Part shown: positions 32,174 to 41,157 of the stretch, piece after piece | Numbering within the stretch: position 1 is the first letter of the stretch | Layout: the number at the start of each line of letters is the position of its first letter | Origin: Sphaerisporangium rufum | GTDB taxonomy: Bacteria > Actinomycetota > Actinomycetes > Streptosporangiales > Streptosporangiaceae | Direction of reading: 5' to 3' | DNA: 54,923 nucleotides | NCBI RefSeq assembly: GCF_016863395.1 | Contig: NZ_BOOU01000021.1 | Span: 1-54,923, forward strand | Translations under genes and position numbers: made by a program | Notes under the pieces: model-generated | The model's database searches: none | What the model was told of the DNA's origin: nothing | What the model saw: only the letters and a program-made list of their open reading frames with translations

Positions 32174-33784
32174 ATGGCAGCGGAGCCCGCCGCCCCCGGC
32201 GGGGCCGTCCCGGCCCTTGAGGTGCTGGACGCGGCCGCGGTGCGCCGCTGGTCGCGGGTCTGTGCCGACACCCTCGGCCGCGCCCGCGCCGACATCGACG
32301 CGCTCAACGTCTTTCCCGTCCCGGACGGCGACACCGGCACCAACCTGCACCTGACCATGCTCTCGGCCGCCGAGGCCCTGGACGGGCTGCCCGCCGACGC
32401 CGACGCCGAGCTCACCTGGCGCACCCTGGCGCACGGGGCGCTGCTCGGCGCGCGCGGCAACTCCGGCGTGATCGTCAGCCAGGCGCTGCGCGGCATGGCG
32501 GAGGTGCTCCGGCAGGCCCGGGGCACCGGCCGCGACCTGCGCGGGGGCCTGGCGCGGGCCGCCGAGCTGGCCCGCGGATCGGTGGCCCGCCCGGTCGAGG
32601 GCACCGTCCTCAGCGTGCTGAGCGCGGTGGCCACCGCCGCGCAGTCCGCCTCCGACGAGCTGGCCGAGGTGGCGCGCTCGGCCGCCGCCGCGGCGCGCGG
32701 CGCGCTGGCGCGCACCACCGGCCAGCTGGACGTGCTGGCCCGCAACGGCGTCGTGGACGCCGGCGCCGCCGGGCTGACCCTCATCGTGGAGAGCCTGGCG
32801 GCGGTGGTCACCGGCTCCTATGCCGGCCGCCACGAGATCCCGGCGCCCGCCGCCCGGCCGCAGCCGGCGGAGATCGAGCCGGCCGGCCCCGGCTACGAGG
32901 TGATGTACCTGCTGGACGCCGGGGACGCCGCGGTGGCGGCGCTGCGCGCCGAGCTCGACGGGCTCGGTGACTCGCTGGTCGTGGTGGGCGGGGACGGGCT
33001 GTGGAACGTGCACGTCCACGTGGACGACGCCGGCGCGGCGGTCGAGGCCGGCCTGCGTGCCGGGCGGCCGCACCGGATCAAGATCACGCACCTGGGGGCG
33101 CCCGGCCGGCCGCACCGCGCCGGCCGCGGCCGGGGCGTCGTCGCGGTGGCGGCGGGCGACGGCATCGCCCGCCTCTTCGGCGCGGCGGGCGCCGTGGTGG
33201 TGCGCCGCGAGCCCGGGACCACCCCGCCGGCCACCGAGGTGCTGGCCGGCATCCGGCGGGCCGGCGCGGAGGTCGTGGTGCTGCCCAACGACGTGGCCGT
33301 CACCGCCGTCGCCGGGGCCGCCGCGGAGATCGCCCGCGAGGAGGGCGTCACGGTGTCCGTACTGCCCACCAAGGCGACCGTGCAGGGCCTGGCCGCGCTC
33401 GCCGTGCACGACCCGCTGCGCCGGTTCGACGACGACGTGGTGACGATGACCGGCGCCGCCGGGCACACCCGGCACGGGCACGTCTGGGTCGCCGACCGCG
33501 AGGCCATGACCAGCACAGGGCTGTGCCGCCCCGGCGACGTGCTCGGCGTGGTGGACGGCGACGTGGCGCTGATCGGCGCCGAGGTGGCCGCCGTCGCGGT
33601 GGAGGTGGCCGCCCGGCTGCTCTCGGCGGCCAGCGAGCTGGTCACCCTCATCGTGGGCCGGGACGCCGGCGGGGGCTTGGCGCGGGTCGTCCAGGAGTAC
33701 CTGGGCCGGGCCCGCCCGGACGTGGAGGTCGTCGTCTACCACGGCGGGCAGGGCGGGTACCCGCTGCTCATCGGGGTCGAATGA
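32174..33784 (+). CDS. DAK2-domain protein, YloV/FakA-like
   Basis: Product of 536 residues. Residues about 25-215 are a DhaL/DAK2 kinase domain with the metal-binding NVFPVPDGDTGTN and GALLGARGNSGVIVSQ; the remainder holds the YloV middle and C-terminal domains (YEVMYLLDAGD, DSLVVVGGDGLWNVHVHVDD, VEVVVYHGGQGGYPLLIGVE). In Firmicutes the homologue FakA phosphorylates fatty acids carried by FakB; the actinobacterial role is not established. It lies immediately before recG as in most Gram-positives. AGGAGG precedes ATG by 5 bases. Confidence 0.9.
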   Translation: MAAEPAAPGGAVPALEVLDAAAVRRWSRVCADTLGRARADIDALNVFPVPDGDTGTNLHLTMLSAAEALDGLPADADAELTWRTLAHGALLGARGNSGVIVSQALRGMAEVLRQARGTGRDLRGGLARAAELARGSVARPVEGTVLSVLSAVATAAQSASDELAEVARSAAAAARGALARTTGQLDVLARNGVVDAGAAGLTLIVESLAAVVTGSYAGRHEIPAPAARPQPAEIEPAGPGYEVMYLLDAGDAAVAALRAELDGLGDSLVVVGGDGLWNVHVHVDDAGAAVEAGLRAGRPHRIKITHLGAPGRPHRAGRGRGVVAVAAGDGIARLFGAAGAVVVRREPGTTPPATEVLAGIRRAGAEVVVLPNDVAVTAVAGAAAEIAREEGVTVSVLPTKATVQGLAALAVHDPLRRFDDDVVTMTGAAGHTRHGHVWVADREAMTSTGLCRPGDVLGVVDGDVALIGAEVAAVAVEVAARLLSAASELVTLIVGRDAGGGLARVVQEYLGRARPDVEVVVYHGGQGGYPLLIGVE

Positions 33785-33798
33785 CCTGCGGTGCCACC

Positions 33799-34030
33799 CG
33801 CGCGCAGGCGCGGCCGGCCGGGGCCCGTCCCGGGCCGGCCGCGCCCGCGCCAGGCCGGACGGCCGGGCCCGCCGGGTGCCTGCCCCGGCCGGGCGCGCCT
33901 CGCCCCCGCACGGGCCGGATGGCCGGGGCCGCCGGGGCCTTCCCCGGCCGGTCGCGCCCCGGCCCCGCGCGGGCCGGATGACCGGGACCGGGGGCCGGGC
34001 CGGACCCGTCCCGGCGGCCGGACGCGGCGC
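33799..34030. repeat. Degenerate 60-bp tandem repeats between YloV gene and recG
   Basis: A unit starting GGCCGGAC/GGCCGGAT repeats at 33853, 33913 and 33972, with spacings of 60 and 59 bases and related sequence before and after. The stretch is almost pure G and C and contains no credible gene; it fills the whole 288-base gap between the two genes. Confidence 0.7.
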
Positions 34031-34072
34031 CGGGCGTGCCGCCGTCGGCCCGGGACGGTACAACTGGGTGGC

Positions 34073-36268
34073 GTGACACGTTTCGACGAGCCGCTCGGCA
34101 AGGTGCTGGACCCCAAGACGGTCAAGCCGCTGGAGAGCTCGCTCAACATCACCACCGTGGGCGAGCTGCTGCGCCACTACCCCCGACGCTACGCCGAGCG
34201 CGGCGAGCTCACCACCCTGGACGCGCTGGAGGCCGACGAGCACGTCACCGTGGTCGGCGAGGTCTCCCGGGTGATGCGCCGGCCGATGCGCAACCGATCG
34301 GGCACCTGGCTGGAGGTCGAGGTGGCCGACGGCCGGCGCAACAAGATCTACCTGTCCTTCTTCGGCCGGGTCTCGCACGTGGTGGAGACCCGGCTGCAGC
34401 CGGGCACCCGCGCGATGTTCTCCGGCAAGGTCGGGCGCTTCGGCCGCGGCGAGAAGGCCAAGTGGCAGCTCAACCACCCCGAGTTCGAGCCGCTGGAGGA
34501 GGCCGGCGACACCTCGGCCGCCGAGTTCGCCGCGGCGCCGGTGCCGATCTACCCGGCCGCGGCCGGCGTGACCTCGTGGGTGATCCGCCGGGCGATCGGC
34601 GTGGTGCTCGACACGCTCGGCCCGCTGCCCGACCCGCTGCCCGGCGAGCTGCGAGCCCGGCACCGGCTGGCCGGCCTGGCCGACGCCATCGAGGCGGTGC
34701 ACCGGCCGCGCGACCAGGGCGACGTCGCCCGGGCCCGCCACCGGCTGAAGTTCGACGAGGCCTTCGTGCTGCAGGCCGTGCTGGCCCGGCGCCGCCAGGC
34801 GGCGGCCGCCTGGCCGGCCCGGCCCCGCCCGCGCCGGGCCGGCGGCCTGCTCGCCGACTTCGACGCGCGGCTGCCGTTCGAGCTGACCGAGGGGCAGGTC
34901 GAGGTCGGCGAGGAGATCGCCGCCGAGCTCGGCCGCGACCATCCCATGCACCGGCTGCTGCAGGGCGAGGTGGGCGCGGGCAAGACCGTGGTGGCGCTGC
35001 GGGCGATGCTCCAGGTGGTCGACGCGGGCGGCCAGGCGGCGCTGCTCGCGCCCACCGAGGTCCTGGCCCAGCAGCACCACCGGTCCATCACCCGGATGCT
35101 CGGCGACCTGGCGGCCGGCGGCGTGTTCGGCGGCACCGCGGTCACCTTGCTCACCGGGTCGATGGGCGCGGCGGCCCGGCGCGCGGCCCTGCTGGACGCC
35201 GCCTCCGGCGCGGCGGGCGTGGTGGTCGGCACGCACGCGCTGCTGCAGGAGCACGTGCAGTTCGCCGACCTCGGGCTGGTCGTGGTGGACGAGCAGCACC
35301 GCTTCGGCGTGGAGCAGCGCGACGCGCTGCGCGAGAAGGCGGGGGAGGGCCGGCCGCACGTGCTGGTGATGACGGCCACCCCGATCCCGCGCACCGTGGC
35401 CATGACCGTGTTCGGCGACCTGGAGGTCTCCACGCTCACCCAGCTGCCGGCCGGCCGGGCCCCGATCACCACCCACGTGGTGCCCGCGGCCGACAAGCCG
35501 CACTACCTGGAGCGCACCTGGGAGCGGGTCCGCGAGGAGGTCGGCCTGGGCCGCCAGGCGTACATCGTGTGCCCGCGCATCGGCGACGCCGAGGGCGACG
35601 AGGGCGACCTGGCCGGCGCGGACGAGGGGGCGGCCGGCGAGGGGGAGGAGCGGCGGCCGCCGCTGGCGGTGCTTGAGGTCGCCCCGATGCTGGCCGAGGG
35701 CCCGCTGGCCGGGCTGCGGGTCGAGGTGCTGCACGGCCGGCTGGCCCCCGAGGAGAAGGACGCGGTGATGCGCGCCTTCACCCGCGGCGAGGTCGACGTG
35801 CTGGTCGCCACCACGGTGATCGAGGTCGGGGTGGACGTCCCGAACGCCTCGGTGATGGTGATCATGGACGCGGACCGCTTCGGCGTCTCCCAGCTGCACC
35901 AGCTGCGCGGCCGGGTGGGCCGGGGCGGGCTGCCCGGCCTGTGCCTGCTGGTCACCGACTTCCCGCCGGAGACCCCGGCCCGGGCCCGGCTGGACGCGGT
36001 CGCCGCGACCCTGGACGGCTTCGAGCTGTCCCGGGTCGACCTGGAGCAGCGCCGCGAGGGTGACGTGCTGGGCGCCGCCCAGTCGGGCCGCAGGTCGTCG
36101 CTGAAGATGCTGCGGCTGCTGCGCGACGAGGACGTCATCCGGGAGGCGCGCGAGGAGGCGGCCCGGCTGCTGGCCGGCGACCCGGAGCTGGCGGCGCATC
36201 CCGCGCTGCGCGCGGAGCTGGACCGGGTGCTCGGCGACGCCCGGGCGGAGTACCTGGAGAAGGCCTGA
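34073..36268 (+). CDS. recG: ATP-dependent DNA helicase RecG
   Basis: Product of 731 residues from GTG 34073. The N-terminal wedge/OB domain includes LLRHYPRRYAERGEL and VVGEVSRVMRRP; helicase motif I is QGEVGAGKTVVAL (297-309), motif II DEQHRFG (406-412), then VMTATPIPRT, DVLVATTVIEVGVDVPNA and the RecG-specific LHQLRGRVGRGG. It remodels stalled forks and Holliday junctions. A longer frame upstream runs through the tandem repeats and is not credible. An acidic insert (DAEGDEGDLAGADEGAAGEG, about 504-523) sits between helicase motifs. Confidence 0.95.
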   Translation: MTRFDEPLGKVLDPKTVKPLESSLNITTVGELLRHYPRRYAERGELTTLDALEADEHVTVVGEVSRVMRRPMRNRSGTWLEVEVADGRRNKIYLSFFGRVSHVVETRLQPGTRAMFSGKVGRFGRGEKAKWQLNHPEFEPLEEAGDTSAAEFAAAPVPIYPAAAGVTSWVIRRAIGVVLDTLGPLPDPLPGELRARHRLAGLADAIEAVHRPRDQGDVARARHRLKFDEAFVLQAVLARRRQAAAAWPARPRPRRAGGLLADFDARLPFELTEGQVEVGEEIAAELGRDHPMHRLLQGEVGAGKTVVALRAMLQVVDAGGQAALLAPTEVLAQQHHRSITRMLGDLAAGGVFGGTAVTLLTGSMGAAARRAALLDAASGAAGVVVGTHALLQEHVQFADLGLVVVDEQHRFGVEQRDALREKAGEGRPHVLVMTATPIPRTVAMTVFGDLEVSTLTQLPAGRAPITTHVVPAADKPHYLERTWERVREEVGLGRQAYIVCPRIGDAEGDEGDLAGADEGAAGEGEERRPPLAVLEVAPMLAEGPLAGLRVEVLHGRLAPEEKDAVMRAFTRGEVDVLVATTVIEVGVDVPNASVMVIMDADRFGVSQLHQLRGRVGRGGLPGLCLLVTDFPPETPARARLDAVAATLDGFELSRVDLEQRREGDVLGAAQSGRRSSLKMLRLLRDEDVIREAREEAARLLAGDPELAAHPALRAELDRVLGDARAEYLEKA

Positions 36269-36301
36269 GAGCGGGGATCGCGAGGGGGGAGTCACGAAGA
36301 A

Positions 36302-36435
36302 TGACCCAGGGCCCAGCCTTGGGACGGCCTCCCCCCGAATGCCGTCCCCGGCTGGGCCCACCCTCGGGTCAGGTGCCGAGGGCACCGGCGCGCGGAAGGG
36401 CTCACGATCGCGCCGGTCGGCCTTCCCCTGGGTCA
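36302..36435 (+). ncRNA. Candidate structured RNA between recG and rsmD
   Basis: A closing stem TGACCCAGG (36302-36310) / CCTGGGTCA (36427-36435) encloses three hairpins. P1 is GCCCAGCC-TT-GGGACGGC with GCCGTCCC-C-GGCTGGGC (36311-36357) and a loop containing CCCCCC. P2 is GGTGCC-GAG-GGCACC (36372-36386). P3 is CCGGCGCG / CGCGCCGG (36385-36416). The P3 loop has GGAAGG (36394-36399), which can pair with CCTTCC (36421-36426) as a pseudoknot. All helices are perfect apart from the P1 internal loop. Such nesting is hard to get by chance even at this GC content, but no known class is identified, and strand and function are unproven. Confidence 0.5.
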
Positions 36436-36568
36436 CCATGAAGGCCGCAGAACTCATCATGTGGGGTCCGGCGGCCGGACGGAACGACCCTTGCGCATTC
36501 CTCGCCGACACTTGCCCACTCTTGACCCGGCCGGGCCCGCCGGCGGCCGTGGCGGCGACAATGGGCGG

Positions 36569-37138
36569 ATGACCCGAGTCATCGCAGGCACCGCGGGCGG
36601 CCGGCGGATCGCCGTCCCGCCGGGCAAAGGCACCCGCCCGACCAGTGATCGCGCCCGGGAGGGCCTGTTCGCCACCATCGGGTCGCTGCTCGGGCCGCTG
36701 GACGGCGCCCGGGTGCTCGACCTGTACGCGGGGTCGGGCGCGGTGGGCCTGGAGGCGCTGTCCCGCGGCGCCGCGCGCGCGACGCTGGTGGAGTCCGACG
36801 GCCGGGCGCTCCGGACGATCAGGGAGAACGTCGCGCGGCTCGGCCTGCCCGGCGCCACGGTGGTGGCCGACCGGGTCGAGCGGGTGGTCGCGGCCCGGTG
36901 CCCGGAGCCGTACGACCTGGTCTTCGCCGATCCGCCGTACGCGGTGGGCGACGAGGCGGTGCGCCTGGTGCTGGAGCGGCTGCGCGACAACGGCTGGCTG
37001 GCGCCGGACGCGCTGGTCGCGGTGGAGCGGGAGTCCCGGGGGGCCCATCTGGCCTGGCCGGACGGGTTGGAGGAGGAGAGGGTCCGCCGCTACGGCGAAG
37101 CGGCCGTTTGGTACGGTCGCGCCGCCGGGAACCAGTGA
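36569..37138 (+). CDS. rsmD: 16S rRNA (guanine(966)-N2)-methyltransferase
   Basis: Product of 189 residues: MTRVIAGTAGGRRIAVPPGK, RPTSDRAREGLFATIG, motif I VLDLYAGSGAVGLEALSRG, ATLVESDGRA and the catalytic LVFADPPYAVGD (DPPY, N2-guanine methylation). It modifies 16S rRNA during 30S assembly. It is followed after 14 bases by coaD, the usual bacterial pair. ATG 36569 begins the conserved N-terminus; the open frame further upstream overlaps nothing conserved. Confidence 0.95.
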   Translation: MTRVIAGTAGGRRIAVPPGKGTRPTSDRAREGLFATIGSLLGPLDGARVLDLYAGSGAVGLEALSRGAARATLVESDGRALRTIRENVARLGLPGATVVADRVERVVAARCPEPYDLVFADPPYAVGDEAVRLVLERLRDNGWLAPDALVAVERESRGAHLAWPDGLEEERVRRYGEAAVWYGRAAGNQ

Positions 37139-37152
37139 AACTGGGGGTACGC

Positions 37153-37629
37153 ATGCGTCGTGTCGTCTGTCCGGGGTCCTTCGACCCCGTCACCAACGGC
37201 CACCTGGACATCATCGGCCGGACCTCGCGGCTGTACGACGAGGTCGTGGTGGCGGTGCTGATCAACGTGGAGAAGAAGAGCCTGTTCACCGTGGACGAAC
37301 GCATCGCGACGCTCGAGGCGGTCACCCGCGAGTACGGCAACGTCCGGGTCGAGAAGTTCTACGGGCTGCTGGTCGACTTCTGCAAGCAGCAGGGCATCCC
37401 GGCCATCGTCAAGGGCCTGCGCGCGGTCAGCGACTTCGACTACGAGCTGCAGATGGCCCAGCTGAACTACCGGATGTCCGGGGTGGAGACCCTGTTCATG
37501 TCGACCAACCCGGAATACTCCTTCCTGTCCTCCAGCAGGCTCAAGGAGATCGCCCGCTACGGCGGCGACGTCTCCGGGCTGGTGCCCGATCTGGTGCGCG
37601 AGATGCTCGTCGAACGGCTGCGCGGCTGA
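37153..37629 (+). CDS. coaD: Phosphopantetheine adenylyltransferase
   Basis: Product of 158 residues: RRVVCPGSFDPVTNGHLDII (nucleotidyltransferase TxGH motif as TNGH at 15-18), VLINVEKKSLFTVDERIA, GLRAVSDFDYELQMAQLN and the second ATP motif YSFLSSSRLKEIARYGGDVS. It makes dephospho-CoA from phosphopantetheine. Length is normal. The Shine-Dalgarno GGGGG lies about 5 bases before ATG. Confidence 0.97.
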   Translation: MRRVVCPGSFDPVTNGHLDIIGRTSRLYDEVVVAVLINVEKKSLFTVDERIATLEAVTREYGNVRVEKFYGLLVDFCKQQGIPAIVKGLRAVSDFDYELQMAQLNYRMSGVETLFMSTNPEYSFLSSSRLKEIARYGGDVSGLVPDLVREMLVERLRG

Positions 37630-37676
37630 GGGCTGGTATTCTCTTCTCTGGCCTTGTATGACGGCGGTGGTTCGCC

Positions 37677-38252
37677 ATGCCTCAAGAGAGCGGGAAGACA
37701 CTGCATAGCCTCGACCCCCGAGCCCCCTGGGTGATCTCCACTCATGACCTGGGGCGACGACCGGGATCTATGCGGGAGACGACCCTCGCCCTCCCGGCGC
37801 CGGAGAACCTCACCGTCGGCATGATCGGCGTCCCCCAGGGCGCCGAGGTCGAGCTGGATCTCCGGCTCGAGGCGGTGATGGAGGGCGTGCTCGTGACGGG
37901 CACGGCGCGGGCTACGCTCAGCGGCGAGTGCTCGCGTTGCCTGGATCCGCTGACTTCGGAGATCGAGGTCGGCTTCCAGGAGCTCTACTTCTACTCGGCG
38001 GAGGATGCCGCCGAGGACGACTCGCTCCTCGACGGCGAACTGCTCGATCTGGAGCCGACGTTCCGGGACGCGGTGGTGCTCGCACTGCCGCTCAGCCCGG
38101 TCTGCCGCGACGACTGTCCCGGGCTCTGTGTGGAGTGCGGGGTCAAGCTGGCGGAGGCCGGTCCCGGTCACCGTCACGAGAAGGTCGACGCACGCTGGGC
38201 GGCGCTGCAGGGCCTGAACAACCAGAACAACGAAAATGACCTGGAGGGTTGA
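37677..38252 (+). CDS. YceD/DUF177 family protein
   Basis: Product of 191 residues. DUF177 features: LARRP-like start ([14 protein letters not shown]), then GEVEL-type core ([20 protein letters not shown]), the first cysteine pair [10 protein letters not shown], and the second cluster [13 protein letters not shown]. The family (YceD in bacteria and plants) is linked to 23S rRNA accumulation and the gene almost always precedes rpmF. Here rpmF starts 1 base after the stop. The four or more conserved cysteines suggest a zinc site. Confidence 0.93.
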   Translation: MPQESGKTLHSLDPRAPWVISTHDLGRRPGSMRETTLALPAPENLTVGMIGVPQGAEVELDLRLEAVMEGVLVTGTARATLSGECSRCLDPLTSEIEVGFQELYFYSAEDAAEDDSLLDGELLDLEPTFRDAVVLALPLSPVCRDDCPGLCVECGVKLAEAGPGHRHEKVDARWAALQGLNNQNNENDLEG

Positions 38253-38253
38253 C

Positions 38254-38433
38254 GTGGCCGTCCCCAAGCGGAAGATGTCGCGGAGCAACACCCGCTCCCG
38301 CCGCGCGCAGTGGAAGACCGCCGCGCCCGCGCTCGTGAACTGCAATCAGTGCCGGTCGCCGAAGCTGCCGCACGTGGCCTGCCCGACCTGTGGCACCTAC
38401 AACCGCCGTCAGGTCATCGAGCCGACGGCCTGA
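38254..38433 (+). CDS. rpmF: 50S ribosomal protein L32
   Basis: Product of 59 residues from GTG with GGAGGG 6 bases upstream: [20 protein letters not shown], then the zinc ribbon [18 protein letters not shown]. Cotranscribed with the YceD gene. Confidence 0.97.
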   Translation: MAVPKRKMSRSNTRSRRAQWKTAAPALVNCNQCRSPKLPHVACPTCGTYNRRQVIEPTA

Positions 38434-38530
38434 CCGCGCCCGCGGTGGCCGGTGATCCGGCCGGATGCCCGTCATCCGGCCGGGACGACCGTCCGCCGCA
38501 GGCACGTGCGGTGGCGGCTCGCCCGCGGCC

Positions 38531-38573
38531 GTGGTGGATGCCGGAAACGCCGTAATGCCCCGGCGTCCACCAC
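38531..38573 (+). terminator. Hairpin between rpmF and rnc
   Basis: GTGGTGGATGCCGG / CCGGCGTCCACCAC, 14 pairs with one G-T, 15-base loop, followed by GATTTCG. Probably a partial terminator after rpmF; the rest of this 230-base gap is featureless. Confidence 0.6.
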
Positions 38574-38665
38574 GATTTCGGGCATTCCCCTGCGCATTCC
38601 GCCATCGCGACCAAGGTCGTGACGTGCCCCGCCACGGCCGGAGACTTCCCGTCCGAGGAGGAGAC

Positions 38666-39400
38666 GTGGCCGCAGGTGGAAAGCCGGTGTCGATCGAGGT
38701 CGCCCGGGACGAGTTCGAGCGGGTGTTCGGCATCCGGCTGGACGAGGCGCTGCTGGAGCGGGCGCTGACGCACCGCTCCTACGCCTACGAGAACGGCGGC
38801 CTGCCCACCAACGAGCGCCTGGAGTTCCTGGGCGACTCGGTGCTGGGCCTGGTCGTCACCGACACGCTGTTCCGCGGCCACCCCGACCTGCCCGAGGGGC
38901 AGCTGGCCAAGTTGCGGGCCGCGGTGGTGAACATGCGCGCGCTGGCCGACGTGGCCCGCGGCCTCGGGCTGGGCCGGTTCACCCGGCTCGGCCGGGGCGA
39001 GGAGGGCACCGGCGGGCGCGACAAGTCCTCCATCCTGGCCGACACCCTGGAGGCGCTGATCGGCGCCGTCTACGTCGACAAGGGTCTGGGCGAGGCGTTC
39101 CGGGTGGTCCACCAGCTCCTCGATCCGCTGATCGAGCGGTCGGCGTCGCTCGGGGCCGGCCTGGACTGGAAGACCTCGCTGCAGGAGCTGACCGCCGCCG
39201 AGATGCTCGGCGTCCCGGAGTACCACGTCGAGGAGAGCGGGCCCGACCACGCCAAGTCGTTCACCGCGGTGGTCCGGGTCGGCGGGCAGGAGTACGGCTC
39301 GGGTGCCGGGCGCAGCAAGAAGGAGGCCGAGCAGCAGGCCGCCGAGGCCGCGTGGAACGCCATCCGCGCCGGCAGCGAGGCCCGCCGGAAGGCGAGCTAG
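38666..39400 (+). CDS. rnc: Ribonuclease III
   Basis: Product of 244 residues from GTG with GAGGAGGAG just upstream. The catalytic domain has [17 protein letters not shown], the signature [14 protein letters not shown] (Glu and Asp metal ligands) and [17 protein letters not shown]; the C-terminal double-stranded RNA-binding domain shows [15 protein letters not shown] and [18 protein letters not shown]. It cuts double-stranded RNA in rRNA maturation and mRNA decay. mutM follows after 3 bases. Confidence 0.97.
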   Translation: MAAGGKPVSIEVARDEFERVFGIRLDEALLERALTHRSYAYENGGLPTNERLEFLGDSVLGLVVTDTLFRGHPDLPEGQLAKLRAAVVNMRALADVARGLGLGRFTRLGRGEEGTGGRDKSSILADTLEALIGAVYVDKGLGEAFRVVHQLLDPLIERSASLGAGLDWKTSLQELTAAEMLGVPEYHVEESGPDHAKSFTAVVRVGGQEYGSGAGRSKKEAEQQAAEAAWNAIRAGSEARRKAS

Positions 39401-39403
39401 CGC

Positions 39404-40279
39404 GTGCCCGAGCTGCCCGAGGTCGAGGTGGTCCGGAGCGGCCTGGCCCGCTGGGTGGCCGGCCGGACGATCAGCGGGGTGGAGGTCCTGCATCCCCGGG
39501 CGATCCGCCGGCACGCGGCGGGCGCGGCCGACTTCGCCGGCCGGCTGGCCGGCCGCACCCTGCTGTCCGCCGAGCGCCGCGGCAAGTACCTGTGGCTGCC
39601 GCTCGGCGACGGCGCCGCCGCGGGCCCGCCGGGCGAGGCGTTGCTCGCGCACCTGGGCATGAGCGGCCAGCTGCTGGTCACCGAGCCGGGGACGCCACCG
39701 GAGAAGCACCTGCGGGTGCGGTTCTCCTTCGCAGACGACGGCCCGGAGCTGAGGTTCGTGGACCAGCGCACCTTCGGCCACCTGATGGTCACGCCGCTCG
39801 CCGCGCCCGGCCGCCCGGTGCCGGAGCCGATCCTGCACATCGCGGCCGACCCGCTGGAGGAGGCCTTCGACGACGACGTCTTCGCGCTGCGGCTGGCCGC
39901 CCGGCGGACCGAGATCAAGCGGGCGCTGCTCGACCAGTCGCTGATCAGCGGGGTGGGCAACATCTACGCCGACGAGGCGCTGTGGCGGGCCGGCCTGCAC
40001 GGCGGCACGCCCACCCCGACGCTGGCCAGGGACAAGGTGGCCGAGCTGCTGGCCGCGGTGCGCGCGGTCATGGCGGACGCCCTCCGGGAGGGCGGCACGT
40101 CCTTCGACAGCCTCTACGTGAACGTGAACGGCGAGAGCGGCTACTTCGGGCGGTCGCTCAACGTGTACGGGCGGCAGGGCGAGCCGTGCGCCCGGTGCGG
40201 TGGCCCGGTGCTGCGCGAGTCGTTCATGAACCGGTCCTCCTACAGTTGCCCGGCCTGCCAGCCACGGGTTCCGGCATGA
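39404..40279 (+). CDS. mutM: Formamidopyrimidine-DNA glycosylase
   Basis: Product of 291 residues from GTG. The mature N-terminus [13 protein letters not shown] carries the catalytic proline; [10 protein letters not shown] contains the conserved Lys; the H2TH region has [20 protein letters not shown]; the C-terminal zinc finger is CARCG...CPAC with [14 protein letters not shown]. It removes 8-oxoguanine and nicks the strand. Overlaps acyP by ATGA. Confidence 0.96.
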   Translation: MPELPEVEVVRSGLARWVAGRTISGVEVLHPRAIRRHAAGAADFAGRLAGRTLLSAERRGKYLWLPLGDGAAAGPPGEALLAHLGMSGQLLVTEPGTPPEKHLRVRFSFADDGPELRFVDQRTFGHLMVTPLAAPGRPVPEPILHIAADPLEEAFDDDVFALRLAARRTEIKRALLDQSLISGVGNIYADEALWRAGLHGGTPTPTLARDKVAELLAAVRAVMADALREGGTSFDSLYVNVNGESGYFGRSLNVYGRQGEPCARCGGPVLRESFMNRSSYSCPACQPRVPA

Positions 40280-40575
40280 CCGGAACACCGGAACCGGACG
40301 CCGGGGAGGTACGGCTCAACGCCTGGGTGCGCGGCCGGGTGCAGGGCGTGGGTTTCCGCTGGTGGACGCGCTGCCGGGCGCTGGAGCTGGGCCTGGTCGG
40401 ATCGGCGTCCAACCTGGCCGACGGCCGGGTGGAGGTGGTGGCCGAGGGGCCACGCCCGGCGTGCGAGCGGCTGCTCGCCCTGCTCAGGGGCGGTGCGACT
40501 CCGGGCCGGGTGGACACGGTCGTCGAGCGCTGGTCGGCCGTTCGAGGTGGTTTCGTCGGATTTGTAGAGCGCTAG
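40276..40575 (+). CDS. acyP: Acylphosphatase
   Basis: Product of 99 residues: [20 protein letters not shown] (phosphate-binding loop with Arg), [18 protein letters not shown] (catalytic Asn) and a C-terminal strand. It hydrolyses acyl phosphates. The ATGA overlap with mutM implies translational coupling. The position before smc is conserved in actinomycetes. Confidence 0.95.
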   Translation: MTGTPEPDAGEVRLNAWVRGRVQGVGFRWWTRCRALELGLVGSASNLADGRVEVVAEGPRPACERLLALLRGGATPGRVDTVVERWSAVRGGFVGFVER

Positions 40576-40603
40576 CCACTTCCCAAAAACCCACTAAACG
40601 CGG

Positions 40604-40765
40604 TATATTTGCATGTCGGGAGTGCCCATTGGTGGATTCATGGGGAGCGTTCAACTTGACCGCCTCCAATGCCGGTGCGACTCTTGAGAGGAAACACGCG
40701 CACCCCTCCCGCGGCAAGAAAGTGCGCGAACCAGTCTGGTCACTCAGCGTGGAGGACCCTTAACC
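40604..40765 (+). promoter_or_regulatory. Promoter and leader of the small coiled-coil gene
   Basis: TATATT at 40604-40609 is a strong -10 in an otherwise AT-rich strip; the -35 is unclear. The 150-base leader contains a 24-codon frame (40613-40687) ending in LQCRCDS, then the Shine-Dalgarno GGAGG (40751-40755) of the next gene. Whether the short frame is translated is unknown. Confidence 0.4.
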
Positions 40766-40960
40766 ATGGCGAAGGCTCTACTCGGCCACGTCGGCGGTCT
40801 TGACCCTCGGATGGTCTCGGAAATGCGCCGTCTCCAGCAGCGCATCCGCGACCTCGAGGCCGAGCTCACAAGGCTCCAGGCCCAGAACGACGCTCTCGCG
40901 GCCCAGTCGCGTGATGAGGCGTTCTCGCATCTGCAAGATCGCGAGCCGGCCCTCACCTGA
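40766..40960 (+). CDS. Small conserved coiled-coil protein
   Basis: Product of 64 residues: MAKALLGHVGGLDPRMVSEM, then a heptad-rich helix RRLQQRIRDLEAELTRLQAQ and a polar tail ending DREPALT. The core is a two-stranded coiled coil. Proteins starting MAKALLG-VGG and ending in EPALT are conserved in actinomycetes between acyP and smc (from memory), but no function is known. It has its own promoter-like region and terminator, so it is a separate unit. Confidence 0.75.
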   Translation: MAKALLGHVGGLDPRMVSEMRRLQQRIRDLEAELTRLQAQNDALAAQSRDEAFSHLQDREPALT

Positions 40961-40984
40961 GGTTCGGTACGGCGACACACTGTC

Positions 40985-41018
40985 AGGGACGCCCCGCAAA
41001 GGCGTCCCTTTGTCGTTT
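40985..41018 (+). terminator. Terminator before smc
   Basis: AGGGACGCC / GGCGTCCCT, 9 perfect pairs with a 7-base loop, followed by TTGTCGTTT. Confidence 0.85.
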
Positions 41019-41157
41019 CCGGGGCCCGGTGAACCCGAACACCCTGTCGAACCACGCCGTGCCTCCACCGCGAACCACGCCATCCGACCTGCCCTCACCC
41101 GATAGTCTGCCCGGCAGGGTTCGCCCGGACCGGTGAGCAGAGGGGGAGGCGGCGCGG

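Noticed and set aside
33785-34072. N-terminal extension of RecG through the repeat tract
   Set aside because: Composition is Pro/Gly/Arg-rich repeat; conserved RecG sequence starts at GTG 34073.
36302-36435. Assignment as 6C RNA
   Set aside because: Only one hairpin loop has a C6 run; 6C RNAs have two.
36301-36441. 46-codon frame over the recG-rsmD structured region
   Set aside because: Pro/Arg/Gly composition of random GC-rich DNA and the Shine-Dalgarno is too far away; the base pairing explains the sequence better.
32114-37048. Very long open frame (over 1600 codons) on the minus strand opposite YloV, recG and rsmD
   Set aside because: Runs antisense through three conserved genes and the repeat tract; His/Arg/Gly-rich nonsense typical of GC-rich shadows.
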